Assembly (NCBI RefSeq): GCF_003967355.1
Contig: NZ_BIFH01000019.1
Location: forward strand, 124,001-188,000
Direction: 5' to 3'
Origin: Embleya hyalina
GTDB lineage: Bacteria > Actinomycetota > Actinomycetes > Streptomycetales > Streptomycetaceae
DNA: 64,000 nt
Positions within the stretch are counted from its first letter, which is position 1. Every line of letters starts with the position of its first letter. The notes under the pieces were generated by a model. The model was not told where the DNA came from and searched no databases. It saw nothing but the letters and a program-made list of their open reading frames with translations. Below are positions 35,769-44,969 of this stretch, one piece after another. The position numbers and the translations under genes were made by a program.

Positions 35769-36728
35769 ATGGAACTCGTGATCACGACGGACGGCCTGCG
35801 CGGTGCCGACCGCTTCGAGTACTGGCGATCGGCCGTCTCCGACACCTTCGTCCCGCTGCGCGCCGAGCCGGCGCGCAGTGCCGGGCGGCCGTTCCGGGGC
35901 CGGATGCGGTCCATGGCGTTGGGCGCGCTACAGATCACCGAGGTCTGCGCGGACGCCCACGCCGTATACCGGACCCCTCGCTTGATCACGGCGTCCGGTG
36001 GCGAGTACTTCAAGCTGGGCCTCCAGCTCTCCGGGGGATGCGTACTGAGTCAGGACGGCCGGGAAGCGACGCTCGCGGCCGGTGACTTCGCGATATACGA
36101 CACCACCCGCCCGTACAGCCTGTCCTTCGTGGCCGAATACCGCCAACTGGTGGTGATGTTGCCGCGGCCCCTGCTGGGTGTCCCGTTGCGGGTGATGGAT
36201 CGGGCCACCGCGCGGCGGCTGTCCGGGCAGCGCGGCTTCGGTGCCCTCGCGGTGAGCCTGTTGCGGCAACTTCCGGAGCACCAGGGGGAGTTCGAGGAAG
36301 CCGAGCTGCACCGACTGGGCGACACGGTGAGCGATCTGGTGGCCGGTCTGGTCACGGCCGGGCTCGACCCCGTCGCGTCCGCCGACGGGTCGGGCCGAGG
36401 GGTGTCGATCACCACGATCCGGGCCTATATCGAGGACCGGCTCGGCGATCCCGACCTGGGTCCGGAAGGGGTGGCCGCCGCGCACTACGTCTCCACCCGT
36501 CATCTGCACCGGCTCTTCCAGGAGGAGGGCACGACCGTGTCCGGCTGGATACGGCAGCGTCGACTGGAGCACTGCCGCCGCGAACTGGGCGATCCCACCC
36601 TCCGGGAACGCCCGGTCGGGGCCGTCGCCGCCCGCTGGGGCCTGACCGACGCGGCCCGGTTCAGCCGCACGTTCCGCCGCGTGTACGGATGCAGTCCGCG
36701 CGAGTATCGGGCGGCGGCGCTCGGATGA
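35769..36728 (+). CDS. AraC-family transcriptional regulator
   Basis: A 319-residue regulator. Residues about 5-200 form the AraC_binding_2-type beta-rich effector domain (FEYWRSAVSDTFVPL, later AAGDFAIYDTTRPY). The C-terminal about 100 residues hold the two AraC HTHs (VAAAHYVSTRHLHRLFQEEG, then AARWGLTDAARFSRTFR). The architecture resembles NphR-type activators of aldehyde or aromatic degradation genes. It lies upstream of, and on the same strand as, an aldehyde dehydrogenase that it probably controls. A GTG 5 bp upstream is an out-of-frame alternative. Confidence 0.9.
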   Translation: MELVITTDGLRGADRFEYWRSAVSDTFVPLRAEPARSAGRPFRGRMRSMALGALQITEVCADAHAVYRTPRLITASGGEYFKLGLQLSGGCVLSQDGREATLAAGDFAIYDTTRPYSLSFVAEYRQLVVMLPRPLLGVPLRVMDRATARRLSGQRGFGALAVSLLRQLPEHQGEFEEAELHRLGDTVSDLVAGLVTAGLDPVASADGSGRGVSITTIRAYIEDRLGDPDLGPEGVAAAHYVSTRHLHRLFQEEGTTVSGWIRQRRLEHCRRELGDPTLRERPVGAVAARWGLTDAARFSRTFRRVYGCSPREYRAAALG

Positions 36729-36875
36729 GGCGTCGCGTGGGCGGCCGGAACGCGGACCGGGCCGGCGCCCACGGACAAGTACCGGGCGCCCAAAGACAAG
36801 AAGGCCCGACCCCCGAAGGGAGATCCTCGCTCCGGGAGGCGCGCGTCGGACGTGCCGTGACACCAGGGCGGCGGC

Positions 36876-38321
36876 ATGTCGAAGGGCCGGCTTCTCATCG
36901 GCGGAGCGTGGACGGCGGCGGCGGACGGTGCGGAGTTCCCCACGCACGACCCGGCGAACGGTGCTCTGCTCGGTCGCCTCGCCGCGGCCGGTCGGCCGGA
37001 CGTGGACGCCGCGGTCGATGCGGCGAGGGCCGCCCTCGGCGATCCGGCCTGGGCGCGGATCACCGCGGCCGAGCGGGCCCGCCTACTGTGGCGCATCGCC
37101 GACCTGATCGAGCGCGACGCCGCCGAGTTGGCCGAACTGGAGACCCGTGACCAGGGCCAGCCGCTGGGGGTGGCGCGCGCGGTGAGCGTGGCGGGAGCCG
37201 CCGAGCACTTCCGCTATTACGCGGGGTGGGTGACCAAGATCGAGGGGTCGGTCGCCCCGGTGTCCTTCCCCGACACCCTGCACTACACCCGGCGCGAACC
37301 CGTCGGCGTCTGCGCGCTGATCACCCCGTGGAACTTCCCGCTGATGATCGCGGCCTGGAAGATCGCGCCCGCGCTTGCCTGCGGCAATACGGTGATCCTG
37401 AAGCCCGCCGAGCAGACCTCGCTGACCTCGGTACACCTGATCCGGCTCTGTCAGGAGGCGGGACTGCCCGACGGGGTGGTCAACCTGCTCACCGGCGGCC
37501 CGCGGACGGGACAGGCGCTGGTCGCCCACCGGGGAGTGGACAAGGTCTCGTTCACCGGTTCCACCGCGGTGGGCCGGGAGATCGCCCGGACGAGCGCCGA
37601 CGACCTCAAGCGGGTCACGCTCGAACTGGGCGGCAAAGCCCCCAGCATCATCGCGCGCGACGCGGACATCGACGCCGCGGTGGCGGGAAACCTCCAGGGC
37701 GCGCTGCTGAACAGCGGTCAGGTGTGCGCGGCGTACTCCCGGTTCTACGTGGACCGCGCCCGCGCCGCGGAGTTCACCGACAAGCTCGCCGCGGCCGTCG
37801 CCGCGCTCCGGCTGGGCCCGGGACTGGCGGCCGGGACCGACCTCGGCCCCCTGGTCAGCGAGGAGCACCTGAACCGGGTGGAGTCGATGGTCGCCGCGGG
37901 CGTCGCCGAGGGCGCCGAGATCGTCACCGGTGGCGGTCGGGCCGACGGCGACCTGGCGCGGGGCAACTTCTACCGGCCCACCGTACTGGCCGGCGTCGGC
38001 GACACCATGTCCATCGCCCGCGAGGAGGTGTTCGGCCCGGTGTTGCCGGTGCTCACCTACGAGGACGAGGACGAACTGATCGCCCGCGCCAACGACACCG
38101 ACTACGGGCTGGCCGCCGCGGTGTGGACCGCGGACCTGCGCACCGCGCACCGGTTGACGGCCGGCATCCGGGCCGGCGCGGTGTTCGTGAACATGCCGCC
38201 CATCCCCGACCCGGCGGCGCCCTGGGGCGGGTTCCGCACCAGCGGCTGGGGACGGGAGATGGGCTCGTACGCCCTCGACGCGTTCACCGAGACCAAGGGC
38301 GTCTGGCTGCACCACGGCTGA
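36876..38321 (+). CDS. NAD(P)-dependent aldehyde dehydrogenase
   Basis: A 481-residue enzyme of full family length. [19 protein letters not shown] at 149-167 begins the cofactor site, Glu250 ([10 protein letters not shown]) is the general base and Cys284 (NSGQVC) the nucleophile. Close to the phenylacetaldehyde/betaine-aldehyde branch. It is distinct from the other aldehyde dehydrogenase in the window. It follows the AraC-type gene and is followed 36 bp later by an NTF2-like gene, probably in one transcript. Confidence 0.93.
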   Translation: MSKGRLLIGGAWTAAADGAEFPTHDPANGALLGRLAAAGRPDVDAAVDAARAALGDPAWARITAAERARLLWRIADLIERDAAELAELETRDQGQPLGVARAVSVAGAAEHFRYYAGWVTKIEGSVAPVSFPDTLHYTRREPVGVCALITPWNFPLMIAAWKIAPALACGNTVILKPAEQTSLTSVHLIRLCQEAGLPDGVVNLLTGGPRTGQALVAHRGVDKVSFTGSTAVGREIARTSADDLKRVTLELGGKAPSIIARDADIDAAVAGNLQGALLNSGQVCAAYSRFYVDRARAAEFTDKLAAAVAALRLGPGLAAGTDLGPLVSEEHLNRVESMVAAGVAEGAEIVTGGGRADGDLARGNFYRPTVLAGVGDTMSIAREEVFGPVLPVLTYEDEDELIARANDTDYGLAAAVWTADLRTAHRLTAGIRAGAVFVNMPPIPDPAAPWGGFRTSGWGREMGSYALDAFTETKGVWLHHG

Positions 38322-38357
38322 GCGTCCCGCTTCGACGACGAAAGCCGGGTACCCGAC

Positions 38358-38762
38358 ATGACCTCCTCCCATCCCCGCCCCCATGCCCACACCCACCCCG
38401 ACCACGAGGGCGTCCACGCCGCCGTCCTGTCCTATGTGCGCGCGGTGACCGCCGGGGACGGCGACGCCGTCCGGGCCGTCTTCCGCCCCGACGCCCACAT
38501 GTGGGGCCACCTCGGCGAACGGTTCGTGTCCGCGCCCATCGAGGAGTTCTGCGCGGTGGTGGCCGCCGAGTCCGGCGAGCGGGAATGGTCGGCGCGGTAC
38601 TCCTGGGAAATCCGCTCCATCGAGGTGAACGGAGAGGTCGCGGTGGCGGTGCTCGAGGAGTCCGGCTACCAGGGTGCCGACTTCGTCAACCATTTCTCCC
38701 TGGTGCGTACGGACGGCCGATGGCTGATCGCCGGCAAGACCTTCCACAGCCCGGCCGGCTGA
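38358..38762 (+). CDS. NTF2-like (lumazine-binding-like) protein
   Basis: A 134-residue protein with a His-rich N-terminal tail (HPRPHAHTHPDHEG) and an NTF2 fold: VHAAVLSYVRAVTAGDGDAVRAVF helix (shown here in part), PDAHMWGHLG, and C-terminal strands ending RWLIAGKTFHSPAG. It resembles the putative lumazine-binding/DUF4440 group. The His-rich tail could bind metal. It is probably translated with the aldehyde dehydrogenase; its function is unknown. Confidence 0.8.
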   Translation: MTSSHPRPHAHTHPDHEGVHAAVLSYVRAVTAGDGDAVRAVFRPDAHMWGHLGERFVSAPIEEFCAVVAAESGEREWSARYSWEIRSIEVNGEVAVAVLEESGYQGADFVNHFSLVRTDGRWLIAGKTFHSPAG

Positions 38763-38793
38763 CGATCCGTCCCACGGTGTGTGGATGGCTCGC

Positions 38794-38833
38794 CGGGTCG
38801 GGGACGAGGCGAAGGCCCCGTCCCCGACCCGGG
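38794..38833. terminator. Bidirectional 14-bp hairpin
   Basis: Perfect arms at 38794-38807 and 38820-38833 lie between convergent genes, 31 bp after one stop and 39 bp before the other. Confidence 0.75.
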
Positions 38834-38872
38834 GTGCCGGCAGAGTGCGGCGAGGGGTGAGCGGGGTCGGGT

Positions 38873-39766
38873 TCAGCCGGTGTTCGCGCGCCGGCGTCGG
38901 TGGAGGACGATGGCTCCACCCGTGAGGGCGAGTGCCGCGCCGGAACCGGCGAGCAGCGGCGTGGAGGACGACGCTTCGTCCGTCGTGCGCCGGGGGCTGT
39001 AGCCGCTGGAGTATCCCTTCGTGTCGTACTCCGAACCGGGCTGTTTGTCGGCGTAGCGGGCCTTGACCAGCTTCTGGTAGTCGCCGAGCGACATCGACGC
39101 CCGGCTGTCCAGCCCCTGTCGGGCCTGGTCGTTGAGCGGTTCGACGGTGGTGAGCTTGAGTTGGTACCAGGCGCGGAGCTGCGGCTCGGTGAAGACGAGG
39201 GTGCCGACGGTTGCCTTGTCGGCATACGCGGCGTCGGTGTCGCCGTCGCGGATGGCCGCCAGGTGCCAGCCGCCGCCCTGGGTGGGGGTGAGCATGACGG
39301 TGGCGGTGCGGCCGTTGACGGTGGTGCTCAGCGAGGAGAGCAGGTACGTCAGCTTCACCGCTTCGGTGGGCAGGGGCGGTGCGGTGCCGGCGACGAATCC
39401 GGGAGCGATCTCGTTCAGTGCCACCGGGTCCTTGATGGTGAAGGCCGGGAGGCCCTGGCACGGTTCGGGTGTGTCGGGGATCGTCTGCACCGTCCCGGCG
39501 GCCTCGGCGGGCATCGGAGTGCTCAGGAAGCGGCAGACCGAGTCGCGGACGGTGGTGGACCTCACCACGTCGAGGGCCGCCTGGTAGTCGGGGATGTCGG
39601 CCGGGAGCGGGTCCTTGGCCGGGGCCGCGTGGGCCGGGCCGGCGACGGACAACAGGACGGACGCGCTCGCCGCGAGGACGATGGACAGGCGGGGGAGGCG
39701 AAAGCCGGTTCGCCGGCCGGACGTTGCGGTGCTGTTGGTGTCGCTGGTGCCGTTGGTGTCGCGCAT
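38873..39766 (-). CDS. Secreted, C-terminally membrane-anchored protein of unknown function
   Basis: A 297-residue surface protein. An N-terminal Asn/Thr/Ser repeat-like stretch precedes a signal peptide (LSIVLAASASVLLSVAG, cleavage near AHAAPA). A soluble extracytoplasmic domain follows, with two cysteines and strands such as RTATVMLTPTQGGGWHLAAI. After a Ser/Thr linker comes a C-terminal membrane segment (LLAGSGAALALTGGAIVL) and a positively charged RRRR tail, the layout of sortase-like or membrane-anchored wall proteins. There is no LPxTG motif. It begins 10 bp after the cysteine-protease gene, so the two form an operon. Confidence 0.72.
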   Translation of the reverse strand: MRDTNGTSDTNSTATSGRRTGFRLPRLSIVLAASASVLLSVAGPAHAAPAKDPLPADIPDYQAALDVVRSTTVRDSVCRFLSTPMPAEAAGTVQTIPDTPEPCQGLPAFTIKDPVALNEIAPGFVAGTAPPLPTEAVKLTYLLSSLSTTVNGRTATVMLTPTQGGGWHLAAIRDGDTDAAYADKATVGTLVFTEPQLRAWYQLKLTTVEPLNDQARQGLDSRASMSLGDYQKLVKARYADKQPGSEYDTKGYSSGYSPRRTTDEASSSTPLLAGSGAALALTGGAIVLHRRRRANTG

Positions 39767-39776
39767 GTCGCCTGCC

Positions 39777-40340
39777 TTAGCGGGAGATGCCGATGCGGGA
39801 GTGCGTCCATTTCGACGAGCTGTTGCTCACGTAGTCGGCGTAGTTCCACCACGTGTACGTGGCTGTGTCCGGCCACGGGTCGCCCACGGCGATCGTGTTG
39901 CGCGACGTGTCGAAGCCGTAGACCACGTTCATGTGGCCGCCACCGGAGGTCCAGCCGATCCGGGCGCCGACCGGCCGGGCCGCCTTGACCTCGGTGTACA
40001 CCTGGTTGAACGTGGCCGCGCTGTTCAGGCCCGAACCCGGATGGGTCATGCCCAGGCTGTTCCAACCCCTGGCCATGTCGTCGAGCGTGGCGGGTTGGTT
40101 GTTGCATCCGTAGTACGGCTGTGCGCGGTCGCAGAAGTCGGTCTGTGTGGAGCCGAAGCCCTGGAACTTGGCGATCGTCAGGCCGGAGGCGACCCAACAC
40201 CACTGGGTTTTCTCCTGCTTGTACATGCCGATGTTGTCCTGACCGGCTTCCGCGTGAGCCGTACCTCCGGCGGTCGTACACAACCCCGAGGCGGCCAGCA
40301 CGATGGCCGACGCCGCGGTTCCATACCTGAATCTGCCCAT
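39777..40340 (-). CDS. Secreted papain-like cysteine protease (C39/C70-like)
   Basis: A 187-residue exported protein. A signal peptide ending near TAHAEAG is followed by a papain-like catalytic domain: Cys48 in QWCWVASG, His136 in GGGHMNVVYGF and Asp154 in VGDPWP as the likely third residue. Two further cysteines (residues 70 and 79) may form a disulfide. AvrRpt2/C39-type fold proteases of this size are common secreted enzymes in streptomycetes. It is the first gene of an operon with the membrane-anchored protein, which may be its substrate, inhibitor or tether. Confidence 0.8.
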   Translation of the reverse strand: MGRFRYGTAASAIVLAASGLCTTAGGTAHAEAGQDNIGMYKQEKTQWCWVASGLTIAKFQGFGSTQTDFCDRAQPYYGCNNQPATLDDMARGWNSLGMTHPGSGLNSAATFNQVYTEVKAARPVGARIGWTSGGGHMNVVYGFDTSRNTIAVGDPWPDTATYTWWNYADYVSNSSSKWTHSRIGISR

Positions 40341-40516
40341 GTTGTTGCTGCCTTCCCGTGACGAGACGAGCGGGGGCGATCTGGCACGGACATGACATCG
40401 CACCATGGTGAAGTAAAAAAGGGGCATGACGGGAATTTCATTCCAATAGATGCTTTGCCGGGTAATCTTATCTTCCGGCGACTTGGGCGTCGGCGTTGCG
40501 AACCCTGCCCGGGTGA

Positions 40517-41224
40517 TCAAGCCTCGTGGCGTCGGTGCGGAAGGTGGTTCGGGAGGTAGGGGCCGAAATGGTCGGCGACGGTGTCCGCGATCGCGGCGGC
40601 ATCGTGGGAACCGTCGACTTCGATCACGCGGATCCCCAGTCGGTGGGCGGCGCGGACGGCGTCCTCCGCGACGAGGCGGTCGCGGGAGAGCCGGTTGGCC
40701 TGCGCCCGAACCGGATCGCTGACGCGGTGCGCGAACGAGGCGGCTCGGGGCAGTTCGCGGAGCTGGTGTCGACGGAACTCCGGAGTGGGCACCATGACGA
40801 CCATCCGGCGCGGTGAGTCGATGATGGGTGCCACGAGTTCGGGACGGAGCCCCCAGCCCTCGGCGATGATCGGGTGGCCGGAGACGAGCGCGCGCAAGTC
40901 GTCCAGTGCCCACTGGAACCGGTGTGGGAAGCCGGCCAGGGTTTGGGCGGCCATCTCTTCCGGTGTGGGGTGCACCCACACCTCGTCCGGGTCGGGCTCG
41001 GCGGCGGGCTCGCCGAGGCCGACGCGACGGGCGATCCGGCGATCGTTGTGACCACGGGCGTCGTGGTAGTCGTAGTGGTAGGCGGTGACGCGGTACCGGA
41101 CGGCAAGGAGTCCGGCAACGGTCGACTTCCCGGCCCACTGGCCGCCGCCGATCCACAGTGCTCGGCGCAAAGTGCCGAAGGGGTCCGGTACTTCGCTGTG
41201 CGATCGGGTGTTTCGGCCGGCCAT
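40517..41224 (-). CDS. P-loop nucleoside/adenylate-kinase-like protein
   Basis: A 235-residue cytoplasmic P-loop protein with Walker A GGGQWAGKST at 26-35 and a likely lid or Mg-binding region (YHYDYHDARGHNDRR). Downstream, PIIAEGWGLRPELV and VVMVPTPEFRRHQL resemble small kinases that phosphorylate nucleosides, antibiotics or sugars. It has no close resemblance to named kinases. GGAGG lies 7 nt before the ATG. Confidence 0.7.
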   Translation of the reverse strand: MAGRNTRSHSEVPDPFGTLRRALWIGGGQWAGKSTVAGLLAVRYRVTAYHYDYHDARGHNDRRIARRVGLGEPAAEPDPDEVWVHPTPEEMAAQTLAGFPHRFQWALDDLRALVSGHPIIAEGWGLRPELVAPIIDSPRRMVVMVPTPEFRRHQLRELPRAASFAHRVSDPVRAQANRLSRDRLVAEDAVRAAHRLGIRVIEVDGSHDAAAIADTVADHFGPYLPNHLPHRRHEA

Positions 41225-41598
41225 CCGCGGTCCTCCCGAGTCTGGGTGCGGCGCTCGTCGCCTGCGGCGACGTTGCCGGGGGCGATGATGTCGGATCCCG
41301 AGCCGGCTCGGCCGCCGCGCGGGCCGGTACGGCGACGGCCTCGGGCAATCGCAATCGCACGGGGCATCGCCAAGGCGGAGACGACTTCCCGGGCCCGCTC
41401 TCGACGTCCTCGACGATCGACCGACCGACCCGGGATGGCAACGTCCGCGTGGGTGCGTCGACCCGCGGACATGAACCGGTGCGGGACGTTGCGCTGGTCG
41501 GGCTCCCGCCGTGATGCGAGAGCGTCGTCGAGGAGGGCCTGATCACCGCGATGGGGTCGCCTCCGTCGACGTCGGGACCGACGAATCGCTCGGGTTGC
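41225..41598. other. Intergenic region without a supported gene
   Basis: 374 bp between two minus-strand genes. Several frames are open, but their Arg/Pro/Ala-rich composition is that of noncoding GC-rich DNA. It should hold the promoter of the kinase-like gene. Confidence 0.5.
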
Positions 41599-41805
41599 TC
41601 AGCAACACATGCGGGTGCGGGATATCGAGCACACGGTGCCACAGGTCTGGGCGGCGACGTCGATCTCCGTCAGTCCTCGCTCGGTTGCCGGCCCTCCGAT
41701 GTAGAGGGAGCCGGCCGGGTTGCGCATGCCTCGCGGTGCTACGGCGCCCGCGCGCCAGGCGTCGACAACCTCGTCGACGGGGCTGCTGTCCGATGTCGTA
41801 CGCAT
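41599..41805 (-). CDS. Small DUF6229-like protein, candidate RiPP precursor
   Basis: A 68-residue protein with a good RBS (GAGAGGTG before the ATG). The N-terminal half is leader-like (VDEVVDAWRAG), then the motif NPAGSLYIGG, and a short tail TCGTVCSISRTRMCC with four cysteines (55, 59, 67, 68) and five Ser/Thr. The NPAG-L(Y/F) motif and size recall the DUF6229 family of small streptomycete proteins; I give this from memory with limited certainty. The leader-plus-Cys/Ser/Thr-core layout resembles a lanthipeptide-like precursor, yet no LanB, LanM or LanC-like gene is in the window. Confidence 0.6.
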   Translation of the reverse strand: MRTTSDSSPVDEVVDAWRAGAVAPRGMRNPAGSLYIGGPATERGLTEIDVAAQTCGTVCSISRTRMCC

Positions 41806-42319
41806 GGCGACACCTCTCGTCGTCCCTGAATGCTCGGACCTTCGATGCGGACCACAAAGGTACGCAAGCCACACCGTATCGCCGCACCGCAGCCGAACAC
41901 ACCTCCGTGAAAGGGGCGTTGCACGAGCTTTCGGGCCTTCGCCTCCCGGCCGAACGGCCCTGCCAGTTGCGTTTGCCGTCGTGTATCTGCCGGACCAGGG
42001 CCCCGAGTTCGCGCTGGATGGCGACGTGCCGTGTGACTGCGGCACGAGGACGTCGACGAAAAGGCGCCCGGTGCTCGGCGGTCGTGACAGGCCACGGGAC
42101 TCCGGTGGACGTGCTCCCCCGACGGCCCGCGGTGCTTCCCGTGGTTCGCCGTACACGCTGTCACCGTGTCCGGCCCCGTCGTCGGCCGGAAGCGCACTGG
42201 CGTCGGCCTGGAGCGGCCACCGGGTGCGGACCGATCGGCCCGGCTTGCCTGCGTCGGCAGAGCGCGGTGGCCGTTGTTCGCTTTGTGTCGGCGCGCTCAC
42301 TCGTCGTAGGGGTATCGTG
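41806..42319. other. Intergenic region, no supported gene
   Basis: 514 bp between the divergent 68-residue peptide gene and the methyltransferase gene. Open frames here lack RBS and normal composition. The promoters of both genes should be in this stretch; I could not pick out a clear one. Confidence 0.5.
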
Positions 42320-43150
42320 ATGAGGGTGTCGGGTAGTGGTGCCGACCGGCGGTGGGCCGAGTCCATGCCGGCGGCCTATGAGAAGTACCTCGTGCCGGTG
42401 GTGTTCCGGCCCTTCGCCGAGGATCTGGCCGCTCGCGTGGCGGCGGTCGAGGCTCGGCGGATTCTCGAACTGGCCGCGGGGACCGGGGTGGTGACGGCGG
42501 AGCTGCTCGCGGCGGCGCCGGCGGCCGAGGTGACGGCCACCGATCTGAACGAGGCCATGGTCGCGTTCGGGTCGGCGCGGGCGCCGGGGGCGGCTTGGCG
42601 GCGGGCGGATGCGCAGCGGCTGCCGTTTCCGGACGGTGCCTTCGATCTCGTGGTCTGCCAGTTCGGCGTGATGTTCTTCCCCGATCGGGTCGCGGCTTTC
42701 ACCGAGGTCCGCCGGGTGCTGGCGCCGGGCGGCCGGTTCCTGTTCAACACCTGGGGTCCGCTGGACACGCACGCCTTCGCAGCCGCGCTGCAGGCCGGGT
42801 TGGAGCGGGCCTTTCCGGTCGACCCGCCACGGTTCCTGGCGGCGGTCCCGCACGGCTACGGCGACCCCGCCGTCGTGACCGCCGACCTGACGGCCGCCGG
42901 GTTCACCGTCGAGGAGGCGCGGCAGTCGACGCTGGAGGGCCGGGCCGCGTCGGTGGCCGACGTCGCCGTGGGGTTCCTCACCGGGACGCCGGTGCGCGCG
43001 GCCGTCGAGGAGCGTGGCGACGGGCCGGGGGTTCGGGCCGCCGTCGTCGAGGAGATGACGGCCCGTCTGGGTCGGGGACCGGTTGCCGCCCCGATGACGG
43101 CCTACGTCTTCCGGTGTGCGGTCGAAACCGTGCGGACGCCGAGCCGATGA
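42320..43150 (+). CDS. Class I SAM-dependent methyltransferase (UbiE/type 11)
   Basis: A 276-residue methyltransferase. SAM motif I is ILELAAGTGVVTAELL at about 50-65, motif II ends in the acidic AEVTATDLNEAM, and the post-motif VVCQFGVMFFPDRVAAFTEVRRVL matches the methyltransferase-11 fold. The substrate is not evident; small-molecule and peptide methyltransferases share this fold. It lies between the two peptide candidates but is not coupled to either. The ATG follows a GTG by one codon; either could initiate. Confidence 0.88.
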   Translation: MRVSGSGADRRWAESMPAAYEKYLVPVVFRPFAEDLAARVAAVEARRILELAAGTGVVTAELLAAAPAAEVTATDLNEAMVAFGSARAPGAAWRRADAQRLPFPDGAFDLVVCQFGVMFFPDRVAAFTEVRRVLAPGGRFLFNTWGPLDTHAFAAALQAGLERAFPVDPPRFLAAVPHGYGDPAVVTADLTAAGFTVEEARQSTLEGRAASVADVAVGFLTGTPVRAAVEERGDGPGVRAAVVEEMTARLGRGPVAAPMTAYVFRCAVETVRTPSR

Positions 43151-43378
43151 GGGCGTGAGTCGACCTCGACGCGGGCGCGTTGGCCCACCCGGGCGACGGG
43201 CGACAGGCGGCGGGCGGCGGCCAAGTCCACGACCGCCAGGGCCGTCCCGAGTCGCGGACGCGCAGACCATGTCCGGCCAACGGCACCAACGAGCCCGGGA
43301 GTTCGTCCGTACGCTGGTTCCTGCGACACAGCCGACGGCCCCGCCGTACCGAGCACGTGATCGAGAGGATGGAGCACG

Positions 43379-44707
43379 GTGAGCAATGCTTCCCGAGGCA
43401 GACTCCGGAACCTGACGGCGCTGCAGGCGATCCGCCGAACCTGGGTGGCGGGCGTGGCGATCGTCGTACTGTTCGCCGCGGCGGCGCCCACGTCCGGCGC
43501 CGTGTCGCCGCCCGTCATGCGGTCGATCCGGGCATCCGACTTCACGCTCGCCTACAGCGAGACGTCGGCCGGCGCGCTGGCCGCCCTCGACGCACGGACC
43601 CGGCCGGCCACGTTCGGTGCCGTTCTCGACGGCGCGCCGTGGCCGCTGACCACTTCCTGTCCCGAACGCGCCGTCGCGCTGCCCAAGTCGGTGCGGGCGC
43701 AGCGCACGATCTGCTGGGGCGACAGCGAGAACGGCGTGGCGGGCGACGTGTCGACGAGCCCCTGGGTGCCGCAGGGCATCGCCGTCTCCGGCGAGGCGAA
43801 CATCAGCGGCTCGGTGCAGAACCACCGGGCGATCATCGCGAGTTGGACGCGGAACACCGACAACGTGCCGGCCTCGGAGACGGACACCCCGGCGTTCGGG
43901 CACAACGACATGCGGCTCGCGTTCGTGAACTACGACGACGAGAACGCGCCGCGCTTTCGCTGGGTACTCCCCGTCCAGGTCGGCCAGGGTGGGAGCGGCC
44001 TCACGATGACACCGACGCCCGGACACGGCGGCGGGCTCGCCTGGTATGCCAACTTCGTGTTCATGACCGACACGAACGGCGGGATCCGGGTCTTCGACAT
44101 CAACCGTATCCGCGCCGTCGAGACGGGCACGAACGTCGGTTGCTCCGCGACCTCGTGCACGGCGGGGAAGCACACGTACGTCATGCCGCAGGTTGCCTAC
44201 TACCGCGACAATACGTCCCTCACCTTCGACTCCCTCGCGCTGGACCGGAGCAGTACGCCCGACTCGCTGGTGGCCGGCGAGTACCGGCAGGCGTCCGACT
44301 CCCTGACGACGCGGGTCGTCAGGTTCCCGTTCACGGCCGACTACCGGCTGACGGGCACGGCGTCCGAGGCGTGGCAGGCCATGGACGTCGGTGGCGCCGA
44401 CACGGTGAAGAACCTCCAGGGCGCGCAGATCAACGACGGGCGGCTGCTGATGGGCCGCAGCGACGACCCGACCGCCGGTCGACTGTTCCGCGTCGGACCG
44501 GACCTCGCGGACACGCCGCAGGACTGCCCGCCGGAGAACGGCGTACGGCCGCACTTCTGCTGGGCGACCGGGGTCGAGGACATGTCGCTGTGGTACTACC
44601 CCTCGCAGCAGGACCCGTCGAACGCGAACACCGGCGAACTGTGGACACACACGGAAAAGGAAGGACGACGGGTCATGTTCTCCGTCGCGCTGGCGGACAT
44701 CTCCTGA
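43379..44707 (+). CDS. Large secreted protein of unknown function
   Basis: A 442-residue exported protein starting at GTG with GGAG upstream. The signal peptide spans about residues 15-41 (WVAGVAIVVLFAAAAPTSGA). The mature part has many short beta segments ending in WVLPVQV, FRWVLP, NFVFMTDTNGG and similar, with paired cysteines (CPERAVAL and ICWGDS; CSATSC; CPPENGV and FCWATG). The pattern suggests a disulfide-stabilised beta-propeller. I do not recognise the family, and no enzyme motif is visible. Confidence 0.7.
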   Translation: MSNASRGRLRNLTALQAIRRTWVAGVAIVVLFAAAAPTSGAVSPPVMRSIRASDFTLAYSETSAGALAALDARTRPATFGAVLDGAPWPLTTSCPERAVALPKSVRAQRTICWGDSENGVAGDVSTSPWVPQGIAVSGEANISGSVQNHRAIIASWTRNTDNVPASETDTPAFGHNDMRLAFVNYDDENAPRFRWVLPVQVGQGGSGLTMTPTPGHGGGLAWYANFVFMTDTNGGIRVFDINRIRAVETGTNVGCSATSCTAGKHTYVMPQVAYYRDNTSLTFDSLALDRSSTPDSLVAGEYRQASDSLTTRVVRFPFTADYRLTGTASEAWQAMDVGGADTVKNLQGAQINDGRLLMGRSDDPTAGRLFRVGPDLADTPQDCPPENGVRPHFCWATGVEDMSLWYYPSQQDPSNANTGELWTHTEKEGRRVMFSVALADIS

Positions 44708-44715
44708 CCGGGCCG

Positions 44716-44740
44716 GCGGCACGGCCCACCACCGTGCCGC
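44716..44740 (+). terminator. Hairpin after the secreted-protein gene
   Basis: GCGGCACGG and CCGTGCCGC pair perfectly over a 7-nt loop, 8 bp after the stop. Confidence 0.7.
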
Positions 44741-44969
44741 TCCACGGGGACGACGTCCACCGAAGCAGAAGCCGCCCGGCGGCGCGCGCCACGATCACAC
44801 GCCCCGCCCCGAAGCGCCCCGGGGAACGGGCCGACGCCCCGGGCTCCGGACGGGCACCGACACACCGCATCTCGGCCTCGCCGCCCGGGGGTACGGTCGG
44901 GGCGCGATGCCGGGTGTCGGTGGCCTCAGCCAGAATGACGTGTTCAGCGCGGAGTCGATCAGGGACGTC

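Noticed and set aside
37083-39461. A 792-codon minus-strand frame opposite the aldehyde dehydrogenase.
   Set aside because: It runs antisense to genes with clear catalytic motifs and shows no motif of its own.
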